This document shows, one piece after another, positions 10,098-22,295 of a DNA stretch of 64,000 nt (within the stretch, counting starts at the first letter, position 1; each line of letters starts with the position of its first letter). The notes under the pieces were generated by a model, which had not been told where the DNA came from, searched no databases, and saw only the letters and a list, made by a program, of their open reading frames with translations. Made by a program: the position numbers and the translations under genes. The DNA is from Kudoa neothunni. Lineage: Eukaryota > Cnidaria. The stretch lies in contig OZ199840.1 in NCBI GenBank assembly GCA_964304625.1, positions 1 through 64,000 on the forward strand, in the 5' to 3' direction.

Positions 10098-13000
10098 ATA
10101 CTGGCGACGAGGATTCTTACAAACCTACCTATGTTTTTTCCTAATAAGGAGGGTTGGATTTGCTTCATGGGACGGTTTTCATGCTTTGTTGAGACCAATG
10201 GAGTTGAAACGGAAAGGCAGAATAGCCTGTTACTTTCTATCATGCATGTTCCAACTTATGGAGTGCTGAACACTCCAAACATCCCGATGAAACTAACAAT
10301 ACCTGAAATTACTAATTAGATGAGCGAACACTTCGATACTAAGACTCTTGTTATTTCGGAACGGTTCACTTTCTGGAAAACCGAACAAGATGACAATGAA
10401 TCTGTCGCTGAATATATTATACTAAGAAGAATGCGTGCAAAATGTGAGTTAGGCTCATTCTTGAAGGAGGCTCTCAGGGATAAATTTGTTGGAGGACTTA
10501 AGAGTGAATTAGCAAACGCACAGCAATTACTCCTTGCGGAAAATAATGTAACATTTGTAAGAGCTATTGAATTAGCTTCTGCCCAAGAAGCAGCAATGTT
10601 ACAGCAGCGAAAGAGGCTGAATGAAAATATTGGAAAAATTTACAATAGAAACACTGGTGGTAATCGAGAGAATAATGATGAAATTTCACCAAAATGTTAC
10701 AGATACAACGGACCCAACGATCCGAAGAAATGCAAATTTATGGACGCAAATTATTACAATCGTGGGAAGACAGGCCACATAAATGGAACCTGCAGGAAGC
10801 GAATTACAACTATGAATGTTAAAACTGTTATTATAAATGACAATAATGAAAAACATTTGAATGAAATTAACCATGTGGCGCCTTTATTTATGCGGGTTAT
10901 GATAGACCAAAAATTTATCAAATTGGAGATTGATACAGATCCCCTTTACCTTATTGGGCTGAAATTTGGTCTAAGCCCCCCTAATCCTCAATAAAATAAT
11001 GCTTATATTTATTATAAAAACACATTTTAGAAAAAAACAACAAAACGCTCATAAGAGTGGTTTTATTGTAGATTAATTCTTAGAGATTACATAAAACCTC
11101 TCCTCCATAAGTCATGTTGATTTTTTCTTCTCCATTGAAATTCACCGAGAAATTCATTAATGACATCCATACGAACAGTTCCATCCTCATTAACCAATGT
11201 TGTTCTATTTCTGGGAGATATTTGAAATTTTATGGCACCCCAAGTGCCCTCAATATATTGGTGTGATCTCCCGAAACACTATCTATATTCTATACTGTGG
11301 TAAACAGTGAGATGAGTGTAGAAATTATGACGTGTGGCGTAGCTTTTGAAACAGTCAGTGATGATAATTGAGCCTGGTTAATCATAGGTTTTTATTTTTT
11401 TTATTAAAGTTTCAGTAGTTCTATCAGGGACCTCCACTAGAAACACTCTTCTTTCGGGTGTCCTTTCGACACCTCCAGGAACCCGTGCTCCATTAACACC
11501 ATGACCTTGGTTTATGCTTTAGATTACCAAACTTGGACTCATCAATTTCTACGACTGTATTTTCTCCTCCAATTATAATGTCCTCGAATCCTAAACTATC
11601 GACCATCATTTGTCTAAGATAGTGAGAATAGTTAGTGATAGTTTGAGAAGAGTGGCCATTAGAGATCATGAAGTTAGAAACGAAAGAAATTGGAAGCTGT
11701 TGAAGAAATATCATAAATTATTTTTGAACGAACTTGGATGTTTCAATGGAACAAAAACTGCAATATCACTGAAACCTATTACGTCGCCTATTTTTTGTAA
11801 GCACCGAAGAGTATCTCTTATAAGAAAGAAATGGTTTCAACAAAACTCGATAGACTGGTAGAGGCTGGCATATTGAAGGCTATCAGATTCAGCAGATGGG
11901 CCACAACTGTAGTTGTTGTTGAAAAGATAGGCGGTGGAGTAAGAATTTGTGCTGATTTTTCTGTCACATTGAACCCTCATCTAAATGTGGATATATATCC
12001 ACTACCTACAGTGGAAGACATCATGTCTACTCTTGCCGGCGGAGAGTCGTTTAGTGTTATTGACTTAGCAAATGCTTATCTTCAAATGGATTTTGAGAAT
12101 ACTTCAAAGGAGTTTTGGACGATCACAACACAAAGGACTGTTTGAATATCAGAGGCTTCCTTTTGGGTTGGCGTCGGCCCCTGCGATTTGACAAAGAACA
12201 ATGGATATGCTATTGAATGGTATACCAGATGTTCAATGTTATTTGGATGACATTATTGTTACGGGGAAAACGAGGAATGAACACTTGAGAACGTTAGATA
12301 AGGTGCTGAATATACTTCAGCAGCATGGTCTTCGCCTGAACAAAGAGAAATGTGCTTTCCTTAACGAATCTATTGAATATTGCAGATATAATGTTTCCAG
12401 AAAAGGCCTAATGAAAAGTTAAATAGTGTGGAAGCAGTAATGAGGATGCAAAAACCTTCTAATAAAACAGACATAAGGATATTCTGTGGAATGCTAGATT
12501 ATTATAGGAAATTCATTCCAAATTTTTCTTCCATACTCCAATCCCTGTATAACTTGCTGAAGAAAGAAAATGAGTTTACATGGAATGAAATCCATGACCA
12601 TGCGTTTGAAGAAGCAAAAGATTTACTTTCGAATAAAAATATGCTAGTCTATTTTGATCCATCTCTAAAATTATTATTGACAACAGACGCTTCTGGCAGT
12701 GGTGTTGGTGCAGTATTATCCCATGTTATGGACGATAACCTTGTGAGACCTATCTCATTTATTTCTAGAAGCCTATCAAAAAGAGAGGAAAATTATTCCA
12801 CGATTAAAAAAGAAGGATTAGCGATCATTTGAGCAATTCAGAAGTTCCATCATTACCTGGAGGGATGACGATTCACCTTGTTAACTGAATATAAGCCATT
12901 TTTAATCCTAAAAATGGGATACCGAAGACAGCAGCGTCTAGAATCCAAAGGTGGGCAGTCATTATCTGGATACTTGTTTGAAATCAAATATCGAGCCGGA

Positions 13001-14500
13001 TCTGAAAATAATCCTGGTGATTGTTTTCCTCGCCTTTTTATGAGAAAGAAGGACGCTAATGAAGAACTTGAAGTGGCAAATGATATGATTGATAAATTAG
13101 TTGTTAAAAAAATTTTAAAACATGGACACTTTCACTTTACGCTTGAAGAACTGACGAGAGAAACAATGGCAGATGAAATCCTAAGTAGTGTTATTAGTCA
13201 TTTTAAGAATGGATGGAAAAGCAAAATACCAATCGGATTGGAACAATTCAAAAGGAGGAAAAATGAGATATCGTTTTTGAATGGATCATTGCTACTTGGC
13301 GGACGGATTATCATACCCAAATCACTCCAAAGTATAGTGTTGAAGGAATTGCATGCGGGGCATATGGGAATATCAAGAACCAAAGAACTAGCGAGAAGTT
13401 ATGTTTGGTGGCCTAACATAAACCGTGATATTAAAAGGGTAAACTTCAGCTGCTGCTCATGCCAGGAAGAAAAACGTAAAATGCCTATTAAAAGCAAAGT
13501 ACAGCAATAGGAGAATTGTTCACGTCCACTTGAAAGAGTATATTTCGATCTTACTGGTCCTATTAAAGGGTTGTATTTGCTTATAATGGTCGACGCTTAT
13601 TCAAAATGGCCTGAAGTGATACCTATGAGTTCGCCAAATGGAGATAGAACTGTTTCTGTTATGAGGACCTTATTTTCACGTCTTGGTAATCCTGAAACAA
13701 CGGTGTCTGATAATTGTCCCAAATTTGTCCCCAAAGAAATGAGGGATTTTACTGCTAGCAATAACATCAGACATAAATTTATTTTAGCTTACCATCCATC
13801 TTCCGACGGACTGGCAGAAAGGTTTGTACAGACCTTCAAAGGATGCCTTGATAAATCTGATAGTGACATACAAAAAAGTATCGATCGGTTCCTGCTTCAT
13901 CAAAGAAACACACTACACAGCACAACATCAATGGCGCAATCAATCTGTATGATGGGAAGGAGGCCAGGTAGTTTCTTCGACACGTTGAAGATCCAGCCAG
14001 GGAAACCAAGAATGAATAGAGAAAAGGGAACACGAGTACTAGAGCCCGGTGAAACCGTACTGATTCGAAATTTCTTGAAAGGCCCGAAATGAATTAAGGG
14101 TAAAGTTCTTAAAGCGGTTGCACCCCTTACATATTTGGTGTTATCCAACGGACGAGAATTAAAAAGGCATATTGACCATTTGATAATGATTCCATACACT
14201 GAACCAACTGATGAGATTGATGCAAACCCTATTGAAGAAGATATACATCAACAACAAATACCAGTGGCCAATACTGAGGAACCAATTATAGATTCTACGG
14301 CCGAGGAGGTGGAAAACCCTAATCTTACTGACGATGGTGTATCATCTGATAGCGAAGATGTAAATGAAGCAACCTTAAGAAGATCTACAAGACAAGTAAA
14401 GAAACCAGGTTGATTTGACTTGTTTTACTCCTAAATAAACCTGGGAATGAAGAGATGTTATGTTGGTAGATTAATACAGGAGACTAACAAACTATTTGAA
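10098..14500 (+). mobile_element. Ty3/Gypsy LTR retrotransposon, fossil, with a nested Merlin
   Basis: The element is broken, with roughly half a dozen or more breaks. A primer-binding-like site TGGCGACGAGGA lies at 10102-10113, which would fit a tRNA-Ser primer. Parts in order: gag-like with a zinc-knuckle region (about 10,150-10,900), the beginning of a protease, a Merlin insertion, reverse transcriptase (about 11,690-12,420, with YLDDI), RNase H (about 12,430-12,990), integrase with an HHCC-type region and core (about 13,000-14,090), and an acidic tail to 14,413. A purine-rich stretch at 14,443-14,455 precedes TGTTATG at 14,456, the likely start of the 3' LTR. No matched pair of LTRs is visible, so both ends are truncated and its age cannot be read from them. 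Confidence 0.9.
10956..11655 (-). mobile_element. Merlin (ISXO2/IS1595-type) DNA transposon fragment, copy A
   Basis: It lies inside the Gypsy fossil in opposite orientation. The minus-strand translation shows VEIDESKFGN, the block holding the second catalytic acidic residue of this DDE family, followed by VFLVEVPDRT and a later TDCFKSY block. Its 3' terminus (10956-10990, read inward GGGCTGAAATTTGG) is shared with copy B at 18,150. The N-terminal third is absent. It must be younger than the Gypsy copy it interrupts. Stops break the frame. Confidence 0.75.
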
Positions 14501-15326
14501 AGAAAAGTCTGCAGATCAGTTTGAATTAAAAGAAATATTTTATCTGGGAGTGAAATATGGATGACTGTATCAAAATATTGATGTGTATGAGGTATGGAGT
14601 AGAAGGATGGCTATACCAAGTTATATTGAAATGATTTATTTGCCACATTGTTGATTAATTGAAGTAAATGAGTTTCCGTTAAAGACTTTAGCTGATTTAT
14701 AGGGAAAATTCGTTTCGAAATTAACAACGGCACATGTGATCGCACCTGACTTTTATCCTAACTATAAAAAGTTTGAATGTTTAAAGTGGATTACACATAA
14801 TGATGAAGTTAATAATGCAGTTATATGTATATTTTCGACAAATTTTGATTTTTTCAAAATAAAACTTTAATATGTACGAGATAAATCCTTCTCTGATTCC
14901 ATTCCAAGTAAACCTATCCTTTGTCGAAAAATAAGACTCATGGATACTATTGACACTTTTTTTCTCTCGTCGAACATCACTGGTATAGGGAGGAAATAGG
15001 AATTATTTAAACGAATCTGTTTATAAATTATATAATGATTCTCTAATTTATTGGACTCATTCCAGCTATTCTAACCTCAAACATCTTGCAAGGTCAATTT
15101 ATTCTATCCCAGTCCAGTGAGTTCTGCGGAATGTAAAAGACAAGCCTAAAAGGCTGGATTAATGTCACATAAGATCAGTAATCGTTTAAACCAATGCCAT
15201 TTTGAAAAGTTTGTTCTTCTCAGAAATTATGAATCCTCTGAATCATTATAATAGTTGTTGAATCAGATAAAACGTATGAAGGTTTTTTAAAGCAACTGCG
15301 TATACCCGGCTGTTTCAATATGGAAT
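14501..15326. other. no recognisable feature
   Basis: AT-rich with scattered stops in all frames. It may hold the remainder of the Gypsy 3' end and the left flank of the Tigger relic, but I see neither a matched LTR nor a terminal repeat. Confidence 0.35.
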
Positions 15327-16620
15327 ATGGAATATGGGGATATCAAGGGTCGGAAGCGGACAATTTTTCTAGATAGTAAGTCGGATGATTGTTGGACACG
15401 AACCAATTTTATTGAACGTTGTACCACCCTGATTAATATGCAATTAAGGAATCTGAGAAAGTATCGATATTTGTATGAAAAAGTTAAAATAATAAACTAT
15501 TATGATGATATAACAAATTTCGGTAGCTTAAATGCTAAACCCGTTGAGACATTTAAATTTAAATCGGAATCTCCCTTAAACAAAAAAATATTTAAAAAAA
15601 GTATTCTGGAAGATTATAACGACGGGAACCGATATCACAATAGAGAAACCTTAAGAAAAGATAATTTCAACATTTTAGATTCTATGGTTAAAGGGTGGAT
15701 TGAGCTAACCAGATCACGTAATAACGAACTCTCTCAGGATGATGTAATTAAAAAGCCTACGATTACATATATAATGTTAAAACACAATTGTTAAAGTTGG
15801 TAGAGGCTGAGACAGGTTTGTTTTAAGAATTTTCTTCGAGAGTTAAGTTGAAAGTAACAAATTCATATGTAAATCCGATAATGTTGTTCCTAAAATAATA
15901 TCCCTTTGGAAAGATCAACTGTTAAAGTTGATTGGAAATTACGATCCAAAAGATATTTTTAGTTGGATGAAACTGGAATATTTTACCAGCAAAAGATAGT
16001 TAAAATATCATTTAAATTTATATCTCCATATGAAATTTAATATATGGTTATGCATTTGAAATGGAGGAAAACTTGCATGGTTCTAGAAAATCTAGAGAGA
16101 GTAACAATTGTTGCGATCTACTCGACGTCAGAAAAAGACTCATTAATAATTCGCAATCGTGAAACACCTTGATGCTTCCGTGAAATAAACGACTTCACAC
16201 CTCCCTATTAAACTAACGTGAAGACTTTATTTTTTCAAAATATCTGATGGTATTATTAAAGCTGAAACTTCTCAATGTAAGATAAGAATCATATGATCTG
16301 GCAAAAATTTCAAATCTTGAACTCTGGAATCCCCCACAAGAAACAATCAGCATATTGCAACAATCAGATCAAGGAATTATTTAAGATTGTTAATACATTT
16401 ACAAAAATCATCTGACGAGTTATTTGATAAATAAAGTTACTGTTAATATCATTCGTATTTTTGATAACAATTCAAATAATGATCCTTCAGATTTACTTGA
16501 ACATATGTACACGATGAAAGTAATGTGGAAATTAGTGAGTGAAGAAACAATCGAAAACTGTTTTAATAAATAATTCTTGTTAATAATTGTGGTTCAGGAG
16601 GTATTATCATTTCGACTGGA
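15327..16620 (+). mobile_element. Tigger/pogo transposase relic
   Basis: The first block (15,327-15,794, 155 codons) is lysine- and isoleucine-rich. After frame changes, LDETGIFYQQ appears at about 15,964-15,993, the first catalytic aspartate block of pogo-type transposases (family form: ADETGLFY). Next come RVTIVAIYS with ETP-CF (about 16,095-16,175) where the family has ERITVLL...PRCF, then PPQETISILQQSDQGII (about 16,330-16,380) matching PPNTTSxLQPLDQGII. A C-terminal helical part (about 16,420-16,570) contains VSEETIENCF. More than five stops or shifts are present. Confidence 0.7.
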
Positions 16621-17149
16621 AGAAAATCCCTAGAAAAATCAAATGGAATGTCGGGTTAATATAGAAGAAACTATTTCATTTAAAGATCCAGAAGATAAAT
16701 ATGTTAACTCAATAAATAATGAAGTCGACGCAATGAATGTATCCTTCACTCATGAAAATTATTAAAAACCGTGTATTGTTTTTCCATTAATGAAGTTATT
16801 GAGAATTTTAACAAACTAAGAGAAAATATTTTTGCTTATGACTTACTTATGTTATAAAATAAAACAAAATGGGACTTTTTCGTCCTTAAAATAAGTCACG
16901 GTTCGTAAAGGAATGATTAAATAGCTGATTATTCTAAAAAATATACATATTTTCGAATAATTATGATGTATTTATTCGATATTTGTTGTTTAACATTCAG
17001 CTTTGTCTGAATATCTACGAGTTATCATTAATATAAGAAAGAAAATGTAATTTTTGAGTACAAAATACGACCGCGCGTCATTATTATCCATCCGGCATAA
17101 TGTTCGTGCGAGCATGGATACTGTGTACCGCAGGAATACAATTTTGGGG
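16621..17149. other. no recognisable feature
   Basis: AT-rich sequence between two transposon relics. I see no terminal repeat or gene. Confidence 0.35.
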
Positions 17150-18150
17150 ATAGCTACCGAATATCGTTAGATCCGCGCGAATGATTTCCCCAAGATCTTT
17201 TAATAATTTTTGTTTGCAATGAGGATAACTGTATCTGTTGTCTTATCAATATTTGTATCTTCAAAGCACCACCTAACTGTGTGAAATGTAATGGAATTAG
17301 CCATTCTATACATCGAAAAAATTGGCGATGCTGCTCCAAAATATGCAGAACAGAAACATCCATTTTTGAGTGGATATTTTTCAGTAATATGAGAATTAAA
17401 CTTTATGATTTTTTGGAATTGTCATATTACTGGTTGGTGAGCGTAAAAAGCGTTAATCTGGGCACAATTATTGGGCACTCTTATCAAACAATTAAGGAAT
17501 ATTGTCACGTACGTTCTTCGCCAGATGGTAGCAGATAGTTTACGCTTTGAGGAAATAATTATTAAAGAAGAAAATATAATCGAAGACATTGATGAGTCAA
17601 AATTTGGCAATGTGGAGCATAACGAACGGCTTGGGTTCTTGGAGGTGTAGAAAGGACATCAGAAGGAAAGATATTTTTGGTGGAAATTCCTGACAAAACC
17701 GCCGACACTCTTAAACAAAACGTTAAAACTTTCGTTTACCTGGTTTGATTATTATAACAGATTGCTTCAAAAGTTATGGAATACTAAATAATTTCTTCAC
17801 TCATCTCCCCGTAAATCACAGTATAGAATATGTGGATAGTACCACAGAGGCTCATACAAATACCATCGACGGAACCTAGGATGCTATCAAATAGAAAATA
17901 TCACCGAGGAACAGAACATCTTCGGTTAATGAAGATGTTTTTTTCAGTATGGATGGTATCAATCAATTTATTGGTGAATTTCAATGGGGATGAAAATTCA
18001 ATCTCGGTTTATGGGATGGTTTTATATCCTCGATAAGACAACTTTAATTTACTATCATTTAGATTTGTATTTGCATGTTTTTCGTAGTTTTTTTCTATTG
18101 CGCTAATCTTATGTTAATTTAATGTTAGGGGGTTATATCAAAGTTCAGCC
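17150..18150 (+). mobile_element. Merlin (ISXO2/IS1595-type) DNA transposon, copy B
   Basis: This is a plus-strand relative of the copy at 10,956-11,655. The zinc-ribbon-like start shows CVKCNG...CCSKIC (about 17,278-17,350). A GHSYQTIKEYCH block (about 17,475-17,510) and EDIDESKFGN (about 17,582-17,610) follow, then a stretch ending in VNFNGDENS (about 17,977-18,000) that parallels VNFNGEE in copy A. The right terminus TTAGGGGG...AAGTTCAGCC (18,125-18,150) matches copy A. The left terminus was not found, and stops interrupt the frame. Confidence 0.72.
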
Positions 18151-18461
18151 TAATTTTTAATATAAACAAAAATTTCATAGTATTAAATGAGTGTTGTTAA
18201 AATGGTCATTAATTAAGGCATTAGCACCAGCTGTACCAACTATTGTCCCTATAATTGATAAGTAATAATGATTTTACATTAGCAATAATTAGTTATCGAA
18301 ATTTTTTTAACATTAATTTAATCAAAATTTTTTATTATTCAAATAACATAATAGGCCATTGAAACACATTTCTATACAGAACACACTAATACTACTATTA
18401 AAATAAATATTTCTAAACTACTACGTAACTTGGTTCTGTATGGAATATTATCGCACTACTA
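18151..18461. other. intergenic, AT-rich
   Basis: This is the 3' flank of the minus-strand coiled-coil gene. Nothing else is seen. Confidence 0.5.
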
Positions 18462-21400
18462 TCATGTTTTGACGTAAATATTTTCACATTTTTCATAAAT
18501 TTCATTCTTTTTGACGCTTCTGTATCGTATTACTGCGCCAGCGATTGCCATAGCCACTAAGGCTACTGCAGCACCTGCCACAATCATCTTGAAATAATCT
18601 TTTGCTAATACATTATTAGACTCTCCTAATGCTGCAGAATTTTGATATGAATCCGTATATTTATTGTCGTTATTACTATGTTCTTCAAAATTTTGAGATT
18701 CATCTACTTTTTCTGTGATAGCATCAGCTGTTTCAGCTGTTTTAGTTGATGACGTGTTGCTGTTTAAATCTTGAACATATTTTTCATCTTTTTTTATCGC
18801 TTCATTAAGTTTATTCCTAAATTCTTCTGCATCTTTTGGAATAGTGGCTTTGATTTGACCGTTATATACTGTAATTGTAATAGGATTTTTATTTTGATCG
18901 AGGAAACTCTCTATTTTTGGAATAAGTGCACTATATTGTATGTGCAATTCGCCAAACTCGTTATCATCAGTTTCTGAATCAATTTTCGTTAATAAAGATT
19001 GTATTTGTCTTAATAAGTCGGCAGATCTAGATGTTTTTTCGGAATATTCCTTGTCAAGGCCATTTTTTTGGTTAGTATAATGCGTTTTGGCTTCGGAAAT
19101 GGTTTCTGAAACTTTTTTCAAATTCTCATCAAATTCATCTTTCAAACTTTGATTTTCAACTTTTATTTCAGTAAATTTACTTCTCAACTCCTCAGGAATA
19201 TCACTTGTATCATCGTTGGATTTGGCTAACATTGCGTTATGTGCTGTTTTGTATTGTTGATATTTATTTAAAGTTGCAGTCTTTTCTTTTTCTAATAATT
19301 CAGTCTCTGATTGACCAGTAGATGAAATTCCGGCTTGTTTTTCGTTTATCAAATCATTATTGCTATCGTATTGAGACTTGGTAACTTTCAAGAAGTTATC
19401 AAGCTCTCCTTTCTTTTCAGTGAGTTTTTTGTTAGCTTCATTAATTGTAGAGGCTGTTTCTTCCAGTGAATGCAGTTTCTTAAGGAATGATTGAAGGTTA
19501 ATTCTTTCGTTTGAAACGTTCCTGGTGTAATCTTCAATAAATTTTACTTCATCAGCAATCTCACTATTCACGTTGTTTTTCATAGTAGACAATTGTGCCA
19601 ATTCCTTTTCCATTTTATCGGTTGTAGCTTTGAATAAGTCAAACTTTTCTTTCAAAGTTTGATTAACTTTTCCAATTCTTTTCACAACATCATTATTTGA
19701 CAACGCAGGTTTATCATTATTAAATGTGTTATATTTTTGAAGAAGGCTCATTATGTCACTCTTGGCGGTTTCCAAAATTGCGTTGTTCTTCTCATAGTCG
19801 GTAGAAATTGAAGAAAATTCATTTTCATGATTCTTTATTTTGCTGTCTATTTCAGTAACAGATTTATGACACTCGATATTCAGATCATTCAATCTCGAAA
19901 AATTATTTTCCACCAAGAAATCTCCTTTCAAGTGTCGCACAATTATTGAACTATGGCTAATTGATTTAATCTTTGCTACCTTGTCGTTAGCTTCGTTGAT
20001 GGTTTTTTTATAATAATCTTGCCCGTTTTTAAGACCATTTGTTTGGGTATTGAGTGTTTCTTTGTAGTTTTTAAATAAATCGGTGAGGTCATCTTTGATT
20101 CTTGTGAAAGAAGTTTGATCCATGATTTCGACTGTATTCAGTCCATAGCCAAGAGATTCCAACATATTCGCATGCACATTTTTCATATTGTCGACTTCTA
20201 TTTCGTAACCGGATTTCAAGGATTTCAATTTGTTAATTTCGTTAGCTATATCAGAGATCATGAGTTTAATACTTTCATAGGATTCTTCATACTTTTTGAT
20301 ATCATCTGATAGTTTTTCAGCGTCACTATCGAGATTTAAATTTAAACGTGATGTTTCTTCAGATATTAGTAAACCAAATTGAACAGGTGTAAAATTTTTC
20401 TTAATTTTTATTCTCCCTTTTGCTTCTTCTATCATTTTATAATCTTTGATTAATTTTTGAGCACGTTCATTGATACTATTCACAAGTACTTTATTATTTT
20501 TGATTTTGGATTGAACATCAACAATTTTGGATATTAAATTAGTACTCTTTATCGTAGTTTGGCTCAATTCACTTCCGGTAACGTCAACCAAGTTAGAAAA
20601 CAAGTCTGATAATTCATTAGCTTTAGTTTTGAGAAATGAGGATGTATTTTCGGAGAGTGACAATTTGAAACTATTATTATTTTCCCTCACTTTTTGTATG
20701 GTTTTAGATGCTGTGGTCAAGCTATCTTTTATTGTCGTTAATTGGTTAATATCAACTTGAGATTCTAATGAATCTAAGTTTTTTAACAATTTCTCGTGTC
20801 GAATATTAATATCATTCAATTTGGTGGCGGGATTTGTAAAGGGTAGCATTTTATCTAATTTTCCCTGATTAAGTTTTCTTCGATACTGTGGAATTTCTAC
20901 TTTTGTTATGGTTTCGATTTCAGATATTAAATTTTGGTAGATATTTAAAGTAGCTGTATTCTCAGTTTTCAATTGGTTGAAATCTATTTGCCACTGTTCA
21001 ACATTTTCCTTAACTTGAGTATACAATTTTTTAACTCGTTCAAACTCAAGATTTGATTTGTTGCCAAATAATTGTCTTGTATTCAAAAAGTTTTGAATTT
21101 CATTGTTTAATCGTTTACCAGTAAACATTCGCTTTCGTAATCCGGATTTTGACGGGAGTTGGTCAATTTGTGATATATAATCATCAATTTGCTTTTTTAC
21201 AGGTTTTATGCGGTTAATGGCATCAGTAATGGCTTCAGGTAATTCGGCTATATTTTGTATTGTTATTGAAATTTTAGCTTGAAGTTCTTTAGTTTTGGAA
21301 ATCTGATTTTCATACGATTCAAGCGCTGCTTTTAGTTTATCAATTGTTTGTGTCATTTTTTTCGACAAATCAGACGAGATATAAGTCGTTGATGAAAAAT

Positions 21401-22286
21401 CACTTTGTGTTTTTTTTAGCAAACTTTGAATTTCATCTGCTTTGTTGATCGACACGCTTCCAATGTTCAAATTACGTAGAATTGTATTGAAATTTTGAGA
21501 ATTACTCAAATAACTTTCAAACAATTCTTTATTGTACTTTGTGATAAAAGATTGCATATCAGATTTTATTTTTCCAAAGTATGGAACCATTGCCTCTGTC
21601 ATGTTAGTATAGAAAGGAATCATTTTTTGTTTTCTCTCTTCAATTGACGCAATAAGCTCAACAGTGGGATCATTCTCGCAGTGATATGTTTTTTCATAAT
21701 AACTATTTAGATTATCTGTGTAAACTTCTATTTTTTGTATGGAATTTTGCATTTTTGAAATTGAAGTTTTTAGATCCAGACTTAATTTATAAGACATACA
21801 ATCATTATAATCCTCACGAGTTACTTCTTGGTTCAATTTGAGATCTGTATTTAAAAATAATTTAACTTTCTCTGAATATTCTGCAAATTTATCTATCAAG
21901 GGAAATACATTCTTGACGCCTTTGAGACAATTGACGGCTTTTTCGCAACGATTTCGAGTATCAATGTCCGTTTGCACTATTGACCCGCCTTTAGTATATT
22001 GTTTAAATAGTTCTACTTCATAGATTTTAAACCAACCAATCCCCCAAAATTTGAATATATGAAGCATATCATGCAACATCTTCGTATTCATTATATCTTT
22101 GTGAGATTCATAATTTATCCTGCTGTTTTGAAGGAAATTCAACCGTTTACTGCAACGTTGAGATAATGATGTTAATAATTCACGTTGCATAAGATAGTGT
22201 TTCCTTGTTTCGTTATAGTGATGACACGCAATTGTTTGATCACCATAGTCTATTAGAGGAGTAGTGGAATAAGATGACAATGTCAT
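18462..22286 (-). CDS. large coiled-coil single-pass membrane protein, 1,274 residues, intronless
   Basis: One uninterrupted frame. The first in-frame ATG is at 22,286; the frame stays open only to about 22,317, where an acceptor-like TAG occurs, so a short upstream exon carrying a signal peptide is possible. The first 230 or so residues hold six cysteines and short helices. The middle 950 residues are rich in K, E, N, S, L and I with heptad spacing typical of coiled coils and almost no cysteine or proline. Residues about 1,230-1,253 form a membrane helix of small residues (MIVAGAAVALVAMAIAGAVI), followed by a basic tail of about 21 residues. I read it as a rod-like protein with a cysteine-bearing head outside the cell and a short cytoplasmic tail. 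I do not recognise a family. The lack of introns over 3.8 kb contrasts with every other host gene here. Confidence 0.75.
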   Translation of the reverse strand: MTLSSYSTTPLIDYGDQTIACHHYNETRKHYLMQRELLTSLSQRCSKRLNFLQNSRINYESHKDIMNTKMLHDMLHIFKFWGIGWFKIYEVELFKQYTKGGSIVQTDIDTRNRCEKAVNCLKGVKNVFPLIDKFAEYSEKVKLFLNTDLKLNQEVTREDYNDCMSYKLSLDLKTSISKMQNSIQKIEVYTDNLNSYYEKTYHCENDPTVELIASIEERKQKMIPFYTNMTEAMVPYFGKIKSDMQSFITKYNKELFESYLSNSQNFNTILRNLNIGSVSINKADEIQSLLKKTQSDFSSTTYISSDLSKKMTQTIDKLKAALESYENQISKTKELQAKISITIQNIAELPEAITDAINRIKPVKKQIDDYISQIDQLPSKSGLRKRMFTGKRLNNEIQNFLNTRQLFGNKSNLEFERVKKLYTQVKENVEQWQIDFNQLKTENTATLNIYQNLISEIETITKVEIPQYRRKLNQGKLDKMLPFTNPATKLNDINIRHEKLLKNLDSLESQVDINQLTTIKDSLTTASKTIQKVRENNNSFKLSLSENTSSFLKTKANELSDLFSNLVDVTGSELSQTTIKSTNLISKIVDVQSKIKNNKVLVNSINERAQKLIKDYKMIEEAKGRIKIKKNFTPVQFGLLISEETSRLNLNLDSDAEKLSDDIKKYEESYESIKLMISDIANEINKLKSLKSGYEIEVDNMKNVHANMLESLGYGLNTVEIMDQTSFTRIKDDLTDLFKNYKETLNTQTNGLKNGQDYYKKTINEANDKVAKIKSISHSSIIVRHLKGDFLVENNFSRLNDLNIECHKSVTEIDSKIKNHENEFSSISTDYEKNNAILETAKSDIMSLLQKYNTFNNDKPALSNNDVVKRIGKVNQTLKEKFDLFKATTDKMEKELAQLSTMKNNVNSEIADEVKFIEDYTRNVSNERINLQSFLKKLHSLEETASTINEANKKLTEKKGELDNFLKVTKSQYDSNNDLINEKQAGISSTGQSETELLEKEKTATLNKYQQYKTAHNAMLAKSNDDTSDIPEELRSKFTEIKVENQSLKDEFDENLKKVSETISEAKTHYTNQKNGLDKEYSEKTSRSADLLRQIQSLLTKIDSETDDNEFGELHIQYSALIPKIESFLDQNKNPITITVYNGQIKATIPKDAEEFRNKLNEAIKKDEKYVQDLNSNTSSTKTAETADAITEKVDESQNFEEHSNNDNKYTDSYQNSAALGESNNVLAKDYFKMIVAGAAVALVAMAIAGAVIRYRSVKKNEIYEKCENIYVKT

Positions 22287-22295
22287 CAACAACAC

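Noticed and set aside
15327-15794. A 155-codon frame considered as a host gene
   Set aside because: Pogo-type motifs follow directly downstream in other frames, so it is more likely the N-terminal part of the Tigger relic.
17154-17363. A 69-codon minus-strand frame
   Set aside because: It is the antisense of the zinc-ribbon part of the Merlin transposase.
20527-20760. Several plus-strand frames of 60-77 codons between 18,771 and 22,023
   Set aside because: They are shadows of the minus-strand coiled-coil gene; hydrophobic runs come from reversed lysine and asparagine codons.
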